Positions 1-7,866 of a stretch of 18,925 bases of DNA are shown piece by piece; within the stretch, counting starts at the first letter, position 1; every line of letters begins with the position of its first letter. The translations under genes and the position numbers were made by a program. Source of the DNA: DATIGJ01 sp035644155. GTDB lineage: Bacteria; Patescibacteriota; Microgenomatia; Levybacterales; UBA12049. The notes below the pieces were generated by a model. It worked only from the letters and a program-made list of their open reading frames with translations. It had not been told where the DNA came from and made no database searches. The DNA is taken from contig DASQPC010000044.1 of NCBI GenBank assembly GCA_035644155.1, positions 1-18,925 on the forward strand, given 5' to 3'.

Positions 1-19
1 ATGTAATTATGTGGTTAAA

Positions 20-46
20 AATAAAAAAGACCGCACAAAGCGGTCT
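20..46 (-). terminator. Intrinsic terminator ending the head-gene operon
   Basis: On the minus strand a perfect 6-bp GACCGC/GCGGTC stem (29-45) with a 5-nt loop is followed by a run of six T. It lies just downstream of the stop at 68 and would end the late transcript. Genes further left would therefore be a separate transcription unit. Confidence 0.85.
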
Positions 47-67
47 CAAGAAAGCAAGGTTTTGGGA

Positions 68-622
68 TTATCCCCAGAGTCTACCGGTTGGATGAGTTTG
101 TGGCATGTACTCAACTGCTTGATTTGTTGTGCCATCAAGTGTCGCTGCAAGCGTCACTGTATTTTTAGAAATAACTGCAACGTCAACAGCTTTTGCTGTG
201 ATAAGAGCAGTTGGCGTATTGAGGAATGAGAAAGCGTCACAAAGACTATCGAGTCCAAGAGCTGCACCAAGTCCGACTGAGATAGTATCGCTTGCACCAC
301 CTCTAGTTGGGAAAGTAATTGATGTGACGGTTTTGAAAGCATTTACTGAGTCAGTTGGTGTTGCAAAAGCACCGCCCATTGTAACTGCTTCCGTAAGTGC
401 TTGGTCATAAATATCAGTACCAACAACTGTAACAACTAAACCTTGTGTAGTTACTTGATTTCCTTTGAGCCTAACGGTTCGTGGTACATCTGGGTTTGTA
501 ATTCCTACAGTTACAACAGTTGTACCTGATGTTGGGAGTGTTTGTGCAGCGAGTACACCAGTGTTAGCTGCCACTGCTGGCTTACTGAATGTTTGCTGTC
601 TATGCATTGCTGATTTGCTCAT
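68..622 (-). CDS. Phage virion-associated structural protein of unknown exact role
   Basis: This 184-residue protein is rich in Thr, Val, Ala and Gly, with no transmembrane segment or cysteine cluster, and looks like an all-beta virion protein. The stretch ITNPDVPRTVRL (about residues 42-53), followed by alternating hydrophobic/Thr strands and an A-F-K-T-V-T-S-I pattern, resembles proteins I recall next to capsid genes in many tailed phages, usually annotated as hypothetical or decoration-like. It is the last gene before the terminator at 20-46 and follows the capsid gene by two places. It has no SD; a TGTATAAAA element lies 30-38 nt upstream of the start. A head decoration or head-fibre role is inference. 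A major tail protein is less likely because no head-tail connector genes precede it. Confidence 0.6.
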   Translation of the reverse strand: MSKSAMHRQQTFSKPAVAANTGVLAAQTLPTSGTTVVTVGITNPDVPRTVRLKGNQVTTQGLVVTVVGTDIYDQALTEAVTMGGAFATPTDSVNAFKTVTSITFPTRGGASDTISVGLGAALGLDSLCDAFSFLNTPTALITAKAVDVAVISKNTVTLAATLDGTTNQAVEYMPQTHPTGRLWG

Positions 623-651
623 ATATTTATTATAACTTCAAATTTTGGGGG

Positions 652-660
652 TTTTATACA
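652..660 (-). promoter_or_regulatory. Candidate late-promoter element TGTATAAAA
   Basis: The minus strand reads TGTATAAAA followed by a C-run, about 37 nt before the ATG at 622. No -35-like hexamer lies at the usual distance. The same element occurs upstream of three other late genes (3541, 5653, 7790). It fits an extended -10-only promoter, but the function is inferred from recurrence. Confidence 0.5.
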
Positions 661-706
661 TTTTTGGTTTTACACTGATTTCTAGCCAGTAACCCCATAC
701 CATTTA

Positions 707-1048
707 CTACTTTACATCGGCATCCGCCTTTGCCTTTTCTGCTGTGTCTGCTTCTTCCTTAGCTTTCGCCTCGGCTGCTGGATCTGCAGCTTGTTTTTCG
801 TCTTCTGCTTTTTTGGCTTCGGCAGCCTTTTCAGCATCAGATTTAGTTGTAGCGTCTACCGTTTGCACCATTTTGTTAAGTACTTTTTTTACTTCTTTTT
901 TTGCTGGTGCTGCCTTTGCTTCACCATCGAAAGGTGTTGCAGAGTCACCCAACGCCTTAATGACATTTGCCGGTAATTCAACCGGTACATCTTTTTTGTA
1001 GTAATGGCCATCTGTTAAGCCTGTATGATCTACTATTACTTTTGACAT
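707..1048 (-). CDS. Small phage protein with Ala/Lys/Glu-rich tail, between capsid and virion protein genes
   Basis: The product has 113 residues. The first 40 or so could be a small folded domain (MSKVIVDHTGLTDGHYY...), with the motif DHTGLTDGHYYKKD then PVELP. The remainder is a highly charged, alanine-rich, low-complexity tail that is probably helical or disordered. There is no membrane segment. The start is supported by a strong SD, GAGGGGGTGAG, 7 nt upstream. Its place directly after the capsid gene suggests a head-completion, decoration or DNA/capsid-interacting protein. Short charged Ala/Lys tails are common in phage head accessory proteins, but I do not recognise a family, so function is unknown. 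Confidence 0.65.
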   Translation of the reverse strand: MSKVIVDHTGLTDGHYYKKDVPVELPANVIKALGDSATPFDGEAKAAPAKKEVKKVLNKMVQTVDATTKSDAEKAAEAKKAEDEKQAADPAAEAKAKEEADTAEKAKADADVK

Positions 1049-1088
1049 AAATTGCTCACCCCCTCTTTTGTTGCTTGTGAGTTTATTG

Positions 1089-1185
1089 CTGGTTGTGAGT
1101 GAAAGGAGATGTACAAGCTCAAATGCTTATAATCGGTGACTCGCAACCAGTGCATAAACTAAAAAGCACTTCTGTTTTTAGTTTA
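1089..1185 (-). other. Two stem-loops in the gap downstream of the capsid gene
   Basis: The 206-nt gap between the capsid stop and the next start holds a perfect 11-bp inverted repeat, TAAACTAAAAA (1155-1165) with TTTTTAGTTTA (1175-1185) and a 9-nt loop. A second, 14-nt inverted repeat (CTGGTTGTGAGTGA at 1089-1102, TGACTCGCAACCAG at 1137-1150) matches at 12 of 14 positions. Neither has a terminator-type T-run after the stem. They may protect the capsid mRNA 3' end or mark a processing site. No coding potential is convincing here. Confidence 0.5.
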
Positions 1186-1254
1186 GCCGGTGGTCTTTGA
1201 AAGTTTATTTTTTCCCTTTCATTGCCACTCACCCTACGGCCATCAGTTGTTACC

Positions 1255-2412
1255 TTAAGCGTGCGTTTTAAGGACTGCAAAAGCTGACGCTGCGTTGGCA
1301 AGTTGAATATCAACTTGACCCCAGATTTTAAGAGCAACCATATTCTGTTGGAATAGATTGATTAAAGTCGAGCCATCAGTATCAGTGATGGTAGCTTGAT
1401 CAGAAATTTCTACAGTGTATTCCATAGCATCCCCATGAATGAGGTTGCTGTAGTCTACTAATGCCATGCATTTCTTTGATGCCTGTGAGACATCAGAGTT
1501 TTTAGGCATTACCGCTGTTGTGTCATAAGGAATATCCCACATCGTTGGAGGCAGTGAGCCACCAAAACCTTCAAACAAGAAACCTTGCTTGTCAGTACTT
1601 ACGTTTGCGCGTAATCTTCTAAAGTTATTCAACATAGAAAGGGACAAAGCCCATCTATGACTTTCACTCAAAAAGTTTTCATCAATAACATCAAGCATTG
1701 ATAAAAGGTCTTCAGCGGTTACACCAGCATAAGTATTAGCAGATGCCAAAGTAACAACTGGGACGTTTACGTTCTGGAACACACCTTCACCAGCACCCAA
1801 ACCTAAGAGACCCCACTGATCTTCTAACTTTGCAATCGCTTTACCAGCGAGCATTGTTATAGCATCAATTAATTCCGCAGTGGAATTTTGCAATAACACT
1901 TTGGAAATAGGGACAATCACACCAACTGTTTTTGCGCGCAATTGCACGTTTCCAGTGGTTGGTTGGGACGCAGTTACGGCAGCGGTATCACTAGCCAACC
2001 TGTAAGCCGTGAGGCTTGACATGGTTGGTACATTTTGGTTGATACCTTGTACTGGCCATTTTGTACCGTATTTACGGACAAGACCGTACTTTTGCGCAAC
2101 TGTGATTAATTGGTCGGACACATAAGTTGGTACTAGTTCAGTGCCTGCGGTACTACTACCGGCAGACAATGCTTTGGTGGACACTCGGTCACCTGCTACC
2201 AACTTCTTAAAGTATTCCGCACCTGCAGCCTTACGGTCAGCAAGCTCTTTTTCTTTGGTGTTGTTATCTTCACCTCCAAAAATGTCTTTGCGGAGAGGTT
2301 TATCAGCCTTGATTTTCTCAAGGATTTTGCCTACAGATTTCTCTGTGACAGCCTCAACGATGGTTTCCATCGCCTTTGTTTCTTCCTCTTTGCGTTTTTC
2401 GTCTTCGTTCAT
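1255..2412 (-). CDS. HK97-fold phage major capsid protein
   Basis: This 385-residue protein forms the icosahedral head shell. Residues 1 to about 75 are charged and helical (Lys/Glu-rich), matching the delta/scaffold domain of HK97-type capsid precursors that the prohead protease removes. The body begins near ELVPTYVSDQLI, the usual capsid start of the family. It continues with the N-arm/E-loop stretch containing TAAVTASQPTTGNVQLRAK and VGVIVPISKVLLQN, then the P-domain helix with AGKAIAKLEDQWGLLG, and ends with the A-domain strands. The SD is AAGGGGGGTGA, about 7 nt before the ATG. The start lies 1 nt from the protease stop at 2414, so the two are surely co-transcribed. The order protease then capsid is the standard HK97 arrangement. 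Confidence 0.95.
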   Translation of the reverse strand: MNEDEKRKEEETKAMETIVEAVTEKSVGKILEKIKADKPLRKDIFGGEDNNTKEKELADRKAAGAEYFKKLVAGDRVSTKALSAGSSTAGTELVPTYVSDQLITVAQKYGLVRKYGTKWPVQGINQNVPTMSSLTAYRLASDTAAVTASQPTTGNVQLRAKTVGVIVPISKVLLQNSTAELIDAITMLAGKAIAKLEDQWGLLGLGAGEGVFQNVNVPVVTLASANTYAGVTAEDLLSMLDVIDENFLSESHRWALSLSMLNNFRRLRANVSTDKQGFLFEGFGGSLPPTMWDIPYDTTAVMPKNSDVSQASKKCMALVDYSNLIHGDAMEYTVEISDQATITDTDGSTLINLFQQNMVALKIWGQVDIQLANAASAFAVLKTHA

Positions 2413-2413
2413 T

Positions 2414-3541
2414 TTATTTCACCCCCCTTCTTTCACTCTCAATAGTTTTTAATAATCTGAGAGTCAAACCAACTGTTTTATCCGTTTGCTTCAATGAACT
2501 TGCCAATCGAGTAACATAGCTGTTTGGTACTGTTTTCCCCTCATCAGACTCCTCATCATCTTTTGATACAGAGTCCAACACTGTTTTTACCTGCTCTGCT
2601 CCGGCATTCATATGTTCACATGCTGTCTTTAGCATCTCTTCATGTTTTGATGAAATAGTACGACCAGCTTTCATTGTTGCCGGTAACTTGATGGATTTTT
2701 CGCCAACAATAGCTTGCTCTTGCACAACATTCATCACCAATGCCAATGCTTGCTGTAGCTTTTCAATACTTTCTTGTTTCACGCCCATTTGAGTAAATGC
2801 TTTTATAAAATAAGAAAGTTCATCAAGTAAGTAGCCAAGTGCAACAATTTGTGAAACATCCTTTTGCTCTGCTGCTTTTTTCAATTTTTCATTTTCAAGC
2901 GTCAATGCGCCAATAGCTTTGGTTGCATTCTCAATGGTCTCTTTGACTTCCTCTGCGTCAGCAATATTAATCTTAACGCTTAGCACGTCTTCATCCTGTT
3001 CTTTTTTCTCAAGCACCTTATCAACGTCAATGCCCTTTGAGCGCATAATTGTCAATGCTTCGGGGTTGTCTGGGACTGGGACACTTGAGAACTCAAAGAG
3101 TTCCCATTGCTTGAAGTTATAGCCACCTTGCATGTTTTCGTCATAATCAGTTGGCATAAAACCAATTGACCAAGCACTTAAAAAGCCTTCTTTATACATT
3201 GTGTAAATGATGTCAGCCTCTTGGTAAACGCCTTCTGGTAAAAATTCAACGGTGGCAAGTATGCAGTCGTCCATAACTTTAAGACTTGTGCATTTTGCAA
3301 TTGGTTTGGTGTCGTATTTGTGAGCAAATAAAACAACTGGGTTTTTGAGGAAATTATCTGCTTGCATGCCAGATGGCTGTACTGTATCTCTTGACCGGTC
3401 AGCATTGACTGTTGAAATTTTTACAACCAATGTGCGAGGTTGGCCGTCAGCAACCTTTGTCTCAAGGATTTCAAAGGTTTTAAAAATCTTTGCTTTGTGT
3501 GGGTCAGCAATGCCCTCAAGGTATTTTTTCAGATTTTTCAT
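2414..3541 (-). CDS. Prohead maturation protease (HK97/S78-like) with long C-terminal scaffold-like extension
   Basis: The 375-residue product should cleave the capsid scaffold domain during head maturation. Residues about 35-165 carry the S78 protease pattern: VNADRSRDTVQPSGMQ (45-60), VVLFAHKYDTKPIA with candidate catalytic His74, FLSAWSIGFMPTDYD with candidate Ser125, and ELFEFSSVPVPDNPEAL (147-163). Residues about 175-375 form a charged, partly coiled-coil extension with a KAGRTISSKHEEML segment. Similar extensions in protease-scaffold fusions act as internal scaffolds; that role is inferred here. The family is usually about 200 residues, so this is nearly double. No SD precedes the ATG; a TGTATAAAG element lies about 40 nt upstream. 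Capsid and portal are its neighbours. Confidence 0.9.
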   Translation of the reverse strand: MKNLKKYLEGIADPHKAKIFKTFEILETKVADGQPRTLVVKISTVNADRSRDTVQPSGMQADNFLKNPVVLFAHKYDTKPIAKCTSLKVMDDCILATVEFLPEGVYQEADIIYTMYKEGFLSAWSIGFMPTDYDENMQGGYNFKQWELFEFSSVPVPDNPEALTIMRSKGIDVDKVLEKKEQDEDVLSVKINIADAEEVKETIENATKAIGALTLENEKLKKAAEQKDVSQIVALGYLLDELSYFIKAFTQMGVKQESIEKLQQALALVMNVVQEQAIVGEKSIKLPATMKAGRTISSKHEEMLKTACEHMNAGAEQVKTVLDSVSKDDEESDEGKTVPNSYVTRLASSLKQTDKTVGLTLRLLKTIESERRGVK

Positions 3542-3575
3542 AAGCTAAATCAATTATATTGAGTTTTTCGCGGTG

Positions 3576-3584
3576 CTTTATACA
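3576..3584 (-). promoter_or_regulatory. Candidate late-promoter element TGTATAAAG
   Basis: The minus strand reads ACCAAAATGTATAAAGCACC, 43 nt before the protease ATG and immediately after the portal stop. The sequence ACCAAAA(A)TGTATAAA is shared almost exactly with the copy at 652-660. The only gap between portal and protease is occupied by this element and an A/T-rich leader. Confidence 0.5.
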
Positions 3585-3592
3585 TTTTGGTA

Positions 3593-5653
3593 TTAGTCAC
3601 CTATCTCACCGGTCTCTGGTTGCAAGGCGCACTCACAATTTGGATGTCCAGGGGGGGCATCATCGCCACTTTCAAAATCTTCGTCTAGAGGTATAACGCC
3701 TTGATCTGCATTGCTGGGACATTCACCACTTGAGCAACTCCCCTCATCAAAAAGCCAACTTTTACCACTGACGATGCCAGACTGTTTATATCCTTCAAGG
3801 TTTCCCTGCGCGTATGCGTCAATGGTCTCAGTGCGTGCCAATCTTTCAGCGCGGTAATCTCCCTGGTCTTCAAAAAATGCACCAATAGTAGTGGCAATAT
3901 CGTCAACGCTTTCACCTTCCTCAACGCCTTCCATAACTTTAAGCGAGATATCTTCCTTCATTGTGGCAGCGTATGAATCGGTATTTTCCATTACATGCTC
4001 GTTAAGAAAATCTAACGCTCTGGGATTTTGCATATCAAAAGTAACATCTGCATTGACTTGACTAATACCAACCTTGCCAGCCTGCTCAAATACGGTACTC
4101 ATTCCTTCCTCTGTGGCATTATGCAATAAGCCGATCCAGTCCTCATAATCAGTAAACAATAATTTAACCATCTCATTTGATGGGTCTGTGGCATCTTTGA
4201 GAATTTGCAATAAGGTACGTTTCACATTGACTGGTTTTTTATTTTTAGACTTCCGCAGATTGGCCAGAAGCATTGATTCTAATTTGTCATTGAGGGCTTT
4301 GTTTTTCTTGGTGAGTTTAGGTATAGCTGCATCAACAATTTTGCTACGGTTATCTTTTATTTGCTTGACCGCTAGCTCTTTTTTTTTTGACGCAACCGCG
4401 CTTTTAAGTGGTAGAAGTATAAAGCCCTTACCACTATTTGCTGGCGGTGTCGGGCTACCATCTGCATTAGACGCAGAGGTTGGTTGATATAGTGTTGGGA
4501 TATATAAGAAGTCGCCTCCCTCAACCGGCTCTTTGCCAATTTCTGCTCTAGCTTCGTTTGGTGTCATGTAGTAGTTTTTGATGCCACTTTCTCGATCAAG
4601 TCTTTTTTGCTCTCTATTTTCTGGCACTGGGTCTACAAACCAGATGCGCCATTGCTTCTGACTCAAGTTAAAGCGTGGCAAATAGAACTCTGTGAGATTA
4701 CCGGCATACTGAGTAAGTTTTGGCTTGACGGTATTTTTAGCAAAAAGCATATCTGCTGCATCAGCACTGGCAAGGTTAGCGGTGTCCAAAATGCCAAGCA
4801 CCGGCAATGGGACACCAAAAATACCACAGATTTCATCACGCAGGTCTTTGCGTCCTTGAGAAAACTGCATATCACGGTTGGTTGGATTGATGGGGGTATA
4901 AGACATACCGCCTTCCATGATTGCCATTTTGTGTGCGTTTTCTACACCTTTAAATTTACTGTCCCAGTTTGCTTTTATCCGATCATATTGTTCCTGGTTG
5001 AGCGTGCCGACTGATGATAGCACTGCTGATGGCATAGCACTGTTGCCAAAAAAGTTACGTTGCCATTCTGCTGCAAAGGTGTCTGTGTCAATTGCAATTG
5101 CTGCTGCCTCTACAGTTCCCATGCCTCGGTATGCACTTTTAGAGTTAAACCGCTTGAAGTGTAAAATTTCCTCGGGGGCAAAGGGTACTTTTATGCCAAC
5201 CTCATTGAGAAAAACATATCCGGCAATAAAATTGTCCTTTGACTTAACTACTTGTGTGCGCGATGGATCGAGTGGCCATAATTCTGTTATCTTACCACCA
5301 GCGTTCTTTGGCATATACCAAAAGCTGTTACCATCTAACTCTTGAAAAGCAGAATACCCAAAAGCTAAATCATAGTAACTCATGTGGTCATTGACGTTGC
5401 GTAGCAAGTCCATTGCTTCATTATCACCAGTAAAATCTTTCCATTCACCATTTTTGTCTTTTCTCTGCAGTATCAATTCTGTATCAGCAACCCTTTGTGC
5501 AATGGCATTGGTGCAGGCAAAGACCCAACCTCGGTATGCTTTCAAAAACTCTTTTTCAGACATCTTTGGTATTGCGCTGGAGTTGAAAAACCCGAAGATG
5601 CCGGTATTGAGTTCCTTTTTAAATAAGTTGGTTACATTGCTGAGTAATGACAT
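3593..5653 (-). CDS. HK97-type portal protein fused to a Mu-F-like minor head protein
   Basis: The 686-residue product has two parts. Residues 1 to about 395 are an HK97-family portal, the dodecameric ring through which DNA enters the capsid. Signs are the N-terminal YRGWVFACTNAIAQRVA (40-56), GNSFWYMP (108-115), WPLDPSRT, ILHFKRFN, YRGMGTVEAA, the DLRDEICGIFGVPLPVLG motif (270-287) and MTPNEARAEIGKEPVEGGD. A Pro/Ser-rich linker (about 390-412) leads to residues about 420-686. This part ends in a typical phage head-morphogenesis (Mu gpF) block: RAERLARTETIDAYAQGNLE (601-620), then a cysteine cluster C640, C645, C673, C675 with PPGHPNCECA. Usually these are two adjacent genes. The fusion is uninterrupted, with no stop or frameshift. 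A TGTATAAGATC element, not an SD, precedes the start. Confidence 0.92.
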   Translation of the reverse strand: MSLLSNVTNLFKKELNTGIFGFFNSSAIPKMSEKEFLKAYRGWVFACTNAIAQRVADTELILQRKDKNGEWKDFTGDNEAMDLLRNVNDHMSYYDLAFGYSAFQELDGNSFWYMPKNAGGKITELWPLDPSRTQVVKSKDNFIAGYVFLNEVGIKVPFAPEEILHFKRFNSKSAYRGMGTVEAAAIAIDTDTFAAEWQRNFFGNSAMPSAVLSSVGTLNQEQYDRIKANWDSKFKGVENAHKMAIMEGGMSYTPINPTNRDMQFSQGRKDLRDEICGIFGVPLPVLGILDTANLASADAADMLFAKNTVKPKLTQYAGNLTEFYLPRFNLSQKQWRIWFVDPVPENREQKRLDRESGIKNYYMTPNEARAEIGKEPVEGGDFLYIPTLYQPTSASNADGSPTPPANSGKGFILLPLKSAVASKKKELAVKQIKDNRSKIVDAAIPKLTKKNKALNDKLESMLLANLRKSKNKKPVNVKRTLLQILKDATDPSNEMVKLLFTDYEDWIGLLHNATEEGMSTVFEQAGKVGISQVNADVTFDMQNPRALDFLNEHVMENTDSYAATMKEDISLKVMEGVEEGESVDDIATTIGAFFEDQGDYRAERLARTETIDAYAQGNLEGYKQSGIVSGKSWLFDEGSCSSGECPSNADQGVIPLDEDFESGDDAPPGHPNCECALQPETGEIGD

Positions 5654-5683
5654 GCTTATTTAATTTTAGTGGGTTTTAGGACT

Positions 5684-5694
5684 GATCTTATACA
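5684..5694 (-). promoter_or_regulatory. Candidate late-promoter element TGTATAAGATC
   Basis: The minus strand reads TTTTGTATAAGATCAGTCC, 41 nt before the portal ATG. It shares TATAAGATC with the copy before the small terminase gene. No -35 hexamer and no SD are visible. Confidence 0.5.
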
Positions 5695-5741
5695 AAATGA
5701 GGAATGATAGATTTTAACGAGGATCGGGCTTGCCATTCAGC

Positions 5742-5783
5742 AATATAATAATATTATATTTTCTTAGTCAACCAAAACGTCAA
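5742..5783 (-). promoter_or_regulatory. Possible internal promoter with an A/T palindrome before the portal gene
   Basis: On the minus strand, TTGACG (5778-5783) lies 19 nt from TATAAT (5753-5758), and TTGACT (5766-5771) lies 17 nt from TTATAT (5743-5748). Both -10 candidates fall in a 19-bp palindrome (5742-5760) with perfect 8-bp arms AATATAAT/ATTATATT. A regulated internal promoter is possible, but A/T-rich DNA produces such matches by chance. Confidence 0.35.
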
Positions 5784-5784
5784 G

Positions 5785-5901
5785 CTAGACTTTGATCCAC
5801 ATCCATACGACAAGCACAAAACCAATGCTAGCAAAAACTGCTAGAAACGATGAAAACATGGATAATAAAAATATCTCAAGAGTAAATTTATCAAATTTCA
5901 T
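5785..5901 (-). CDS. Predicted 38-residue single-pass membrane peptide
   Basis: A short ORF fills the gap between the large terminase stop (5915) and the portal leader. It encodes 38 residues beginning MKFDKFTLEIFLL. Residues about 8-36 are almost wholly hydrophobic, and the chain ends with VWMWIKV and a TAG stop. This is a plausible single transmembrane helix with a short charged N terminus. The SD is weak. A perfect CTAGCA/TGCTAG hairpin lies inside the coding sequence. A holin-like or membrane-targeting role is only a possibility; position alone between terminase and portal does not show function. Confidence 0.45.
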   Translation of the reverse strand: MKFDKFTLEIFLLSMFSSFLAVFASIGFVLVVWMWIKV

Positions 5902-5914
5902 AACTTTTATTCTA

Positions 5915-7357
5915 TCATAACCACGTCACGTTTGGCTCTGGTGGTGGTACAGTGAATGTCAGCATAAATGCCTCTGCATAGTCGGGTGATTTGCCAGTAC
6001 GTTTTTTTAAGTCTGCCTTTGGCTCAATCTGCAGCACCTTATCAGAAGTGTCTTTATACTTTATTTCTTTGAGCTGATGCCATTTGTCATTGGCCAAAAT
6101 CTTGCTGTCTTCTTTCAGCATCCACAACCGAGAGAGCCAATAGTTCTCTGCTTTTTTATTTGAGTAGCGTGAGGGGTCGCTTGATTTCTCACCAGCAGCA
6201 ACACCGGTCACACTATAGTATGCGACCTTGCCGTTAAACTCTGTTTTCATTTCTCTGAGTCGGTCAACAACACCCCGGCCAATACCAATATCATCAATAA
6301 AAACATCCTCTGGCTTGAGTAGTCTTATTTTCTTGCCCCGGTTATCGGTAATGGTGTACTTGTCTATTATTCTTATTACCTCATTTACGTTGGTCATGGT
6401 GTCATTGCTGCGGTTAAAAGTCTCAAACCATGAACTGTTACCCTGTCGCATGCAGTACACGTTATAGTCACCACCGCCAGCAACGTCAACGCCAAGTTTC
6501 ATGGGGTCGTCTGCTGCATCAATAAGCCCAACCATCTTTGCGTCAATGTCTTCTGCAGTCAAAAGCTGTCGGTATCCTTTGTTATCAATTTCATCCTCTG
6601 CCGGGAAGCGGCACTCATAAAACTGCTCAAAGAATGGCAACCCTCTTTTTTCGTTGACGCTTTCAGTATCCAAACGTCCCTCTGCAATTGCGCGCTCGAG
6701 TGAGATGTCTATCTTCTGGTATTTGCTATTACTCTTGATGTTAAACATGAAGTGATTGCGGTTGACTGCATTGCCCAACTCAAACAAGAAAGTTTTGTTG
6801 TAGTCGCCAGTACCCTCAAGGATTTTTAAAATAATTAGGTACTTGGTTGGAGTTAAAAGCGGTGACTCGTCCAATATGATATTTGGAACGTGTTCACCAA
6901 TGGCTTTTGAAACATCATCATCTTTGCCAAAGAGTGATACTATCTTGAGTGAGCCACCACCTCTAAAATTCATTGCTGCTTTGTTACGTTCTCGCTTGAG
7001 AGTTGTGAGGCGTTGGGTGGTATCCATCTCAAGTTCTTTGACCATTTCACTGCTGTCAAAGACATGCTCAATCACCTTTTTCATTATGATGTCAGAAGTA
7101 TCATATTTAACTGAGCCAATGATAAATTTTTCATCGTTCTTGGCACAGCAGAGGATGACAGCCATTGCAACGGCTTCTGACTTACCATAACCGGTAGGGG
7201 CAACGCAGGCAATTCTGGGGTTAGTCTTAAAGATGATTGATGCAGCAATCTCAATTTGGCCGGGGGACATTTCGTCACCAGCCAGCTTGCCGTTTACTTT
7301 GAAATAGGCATTAAGAAGTTGTTTTGTCTTGTCGTACTGCTGTTGTGTTACCATCAT
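5915..7357 (-). CDS. Terminase large subunit (DNA-packaging ATPase/nuclease)
   Basis: The 480-residue motor protein cuts concatemeric phage DNA and pumps it into the prohead through the portal. The ATPase half has Walker A APTGYGKS (53-60) and Walker B NIILDES (159-165), with Glu164 the likely catalytic acid. The nuclease half has an RNase H-like set: KLGVDVAGGGD (287-297, Asp291), VFIDDIGIGRGVVD (352-365, Asp355/356) and GKSPDYAEAF (456-464, Asp459). The length is normal. The start at 7357 is backed by AAAGGAG about 7 nt upstream and lies inside the 3' end of the small-subunit gene (47-nt overlap), implying coupled expression. A second ATG follows at once (7354). Confidence 0.93.
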   Translation of the reverse strand: MMVTQQQYDKTKQLLNAYFKVNGKLAGDEMSPGQIEIAASIIFKTNPRIACVAPTGYGKSEAVAMAVILCCAKNDEKFIIGSVKYDTSDIIMKKVIEHVFDSSEMVKELEMDTTQRLTTLKRERNKAAMNFRGGGSLKIVSLFGKDDDVSKAIGEHVPNIILDESPLLTPTKYLIILKILEGTGDYNKTFLFELGNAVNRNHFMFNIKSNSKYQKIDISLERAIAEGRLDTESVNEKRGLPFFEQFYECRFPAEDEIDNKGYRQLLTAEDIDAKMVGLIDAADDPMKLGVDVAGGGDYNVYCMRQGNSSWFETFNRSNDTMTNVNEVIRIIDKYTITDNRGKKIRLLKPEDVFIDDIGIGRGVVDRLREMKTEFNGKVAYYSVTGVAAGEKSSDPSRYSNKKAENYWLSRLWMLKEDSKILANDKWHQLKEIKYKDTSDKVLQIEPKADLKKRTGKSPDYAEAFMLTFTVPPPEPNVTWL

Positions 7358-7790
7358 TTCTCAGCTCCTTTAAAATAGCCATCACATGCTCTTTGTCAGT
7401 GTTGTCAATCGTTGCCTGTATCTTTGTCAATGGCGCGTGTCCACCTATATGCAACAAGCTCTCTGCTGCTTTCCAGTTACCACCCTTAGCGCTTTTATGC
7501 AAAGTCTCAAGAGCATCCGGCAGTGCTTCTTGTATCTTGTCTTTAATCTTTTTTAGTTGCTTTCGGTTTTCCTTTGCCTGCTGTTTTATCAGTTCGTCAT
7601 AGGCTGACTTACAAATACCCCCTGTCATAAACCACCGGCGTACAGTCGAGTAAGGTCGCTTGATCTCTTTGGCAATACGAGGGTACGGCCAACCACTAAA
7701 AGCATAAAGCACTGCGTCTTGTTGCTCGGCTTCTAGGCTCTCAAATAAGTAAGAGCTGTTGCGTTCTGTTGCATTTTGTTCGTCTGCCAT
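7311..7790 (-). CDS. Terminase small subunit
   Basis: The 159-residue protein should recognise the phage packaging site and deliver it to the large subunit. Residues about 25-60 form a helix-turn-helix, with GWPYPRIAKEIKRPYSTVRRWFMTGG reading as turn and recognition helix. A Lys-rich coiled coil follows (about 68-110, KQQAKENRKQLKKIKDKIQEAL) and then AAESLLHIGG, the alpha-helical stretch common in oligomerising small terminases. It overlaps the large-subunit gene by 47 nt, the usual TerS-TerL pairing. The start has a modest AGGA about 10 nt upstream, and a TATATAAGATC element lies 38 nt upstream. Confidence 0.82.
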   Translation of the reverse strand: MADEQNATERNSSYLFESLEAEQQDAVLYAFSGWPYPRIAKEIKRPYSTVRRWFMTGGICKSAYDELIKQQAKENRKQLKKIKDKIQEALPDALETLHKSAKGGNWKAAESLLHIGGHAPLTKIQATIDNTDKEHVMAILKELRNDGNTTAVRQDKTTS

Positions 7791-7817
7791 ACTACTATTA
7801 TCCTAAATTCTGTGCGC

Positions 7818-7828
7818 GATCTTATATA
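7818..7828 (-). promoter_or_regulatory. Candidate late-promoter element TATATAAGATC at the head of the packaging genes
   Basis: The minus strand reads AAATATATAAGATCGCGCAC, 38 nt before the ATG at 7790. It shares TATAAGATC with the copy before the portal gene and sits at the same distance from its start codon. This would be the first late transcript start in the structural module. Confidence 0.5.
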
Positions 7829-7866
7829 TTTAATCCCTAGAAATGATGAAAAAGTAGTAAAAAACC

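Noticed and set aside
1119..1337. 72-codon minus-strand frame overlapping the capsid 3' end
   Set aside because: No SD, overlaps the capsid gene in another frame, and its sequence mostly reflects the stem-loops.
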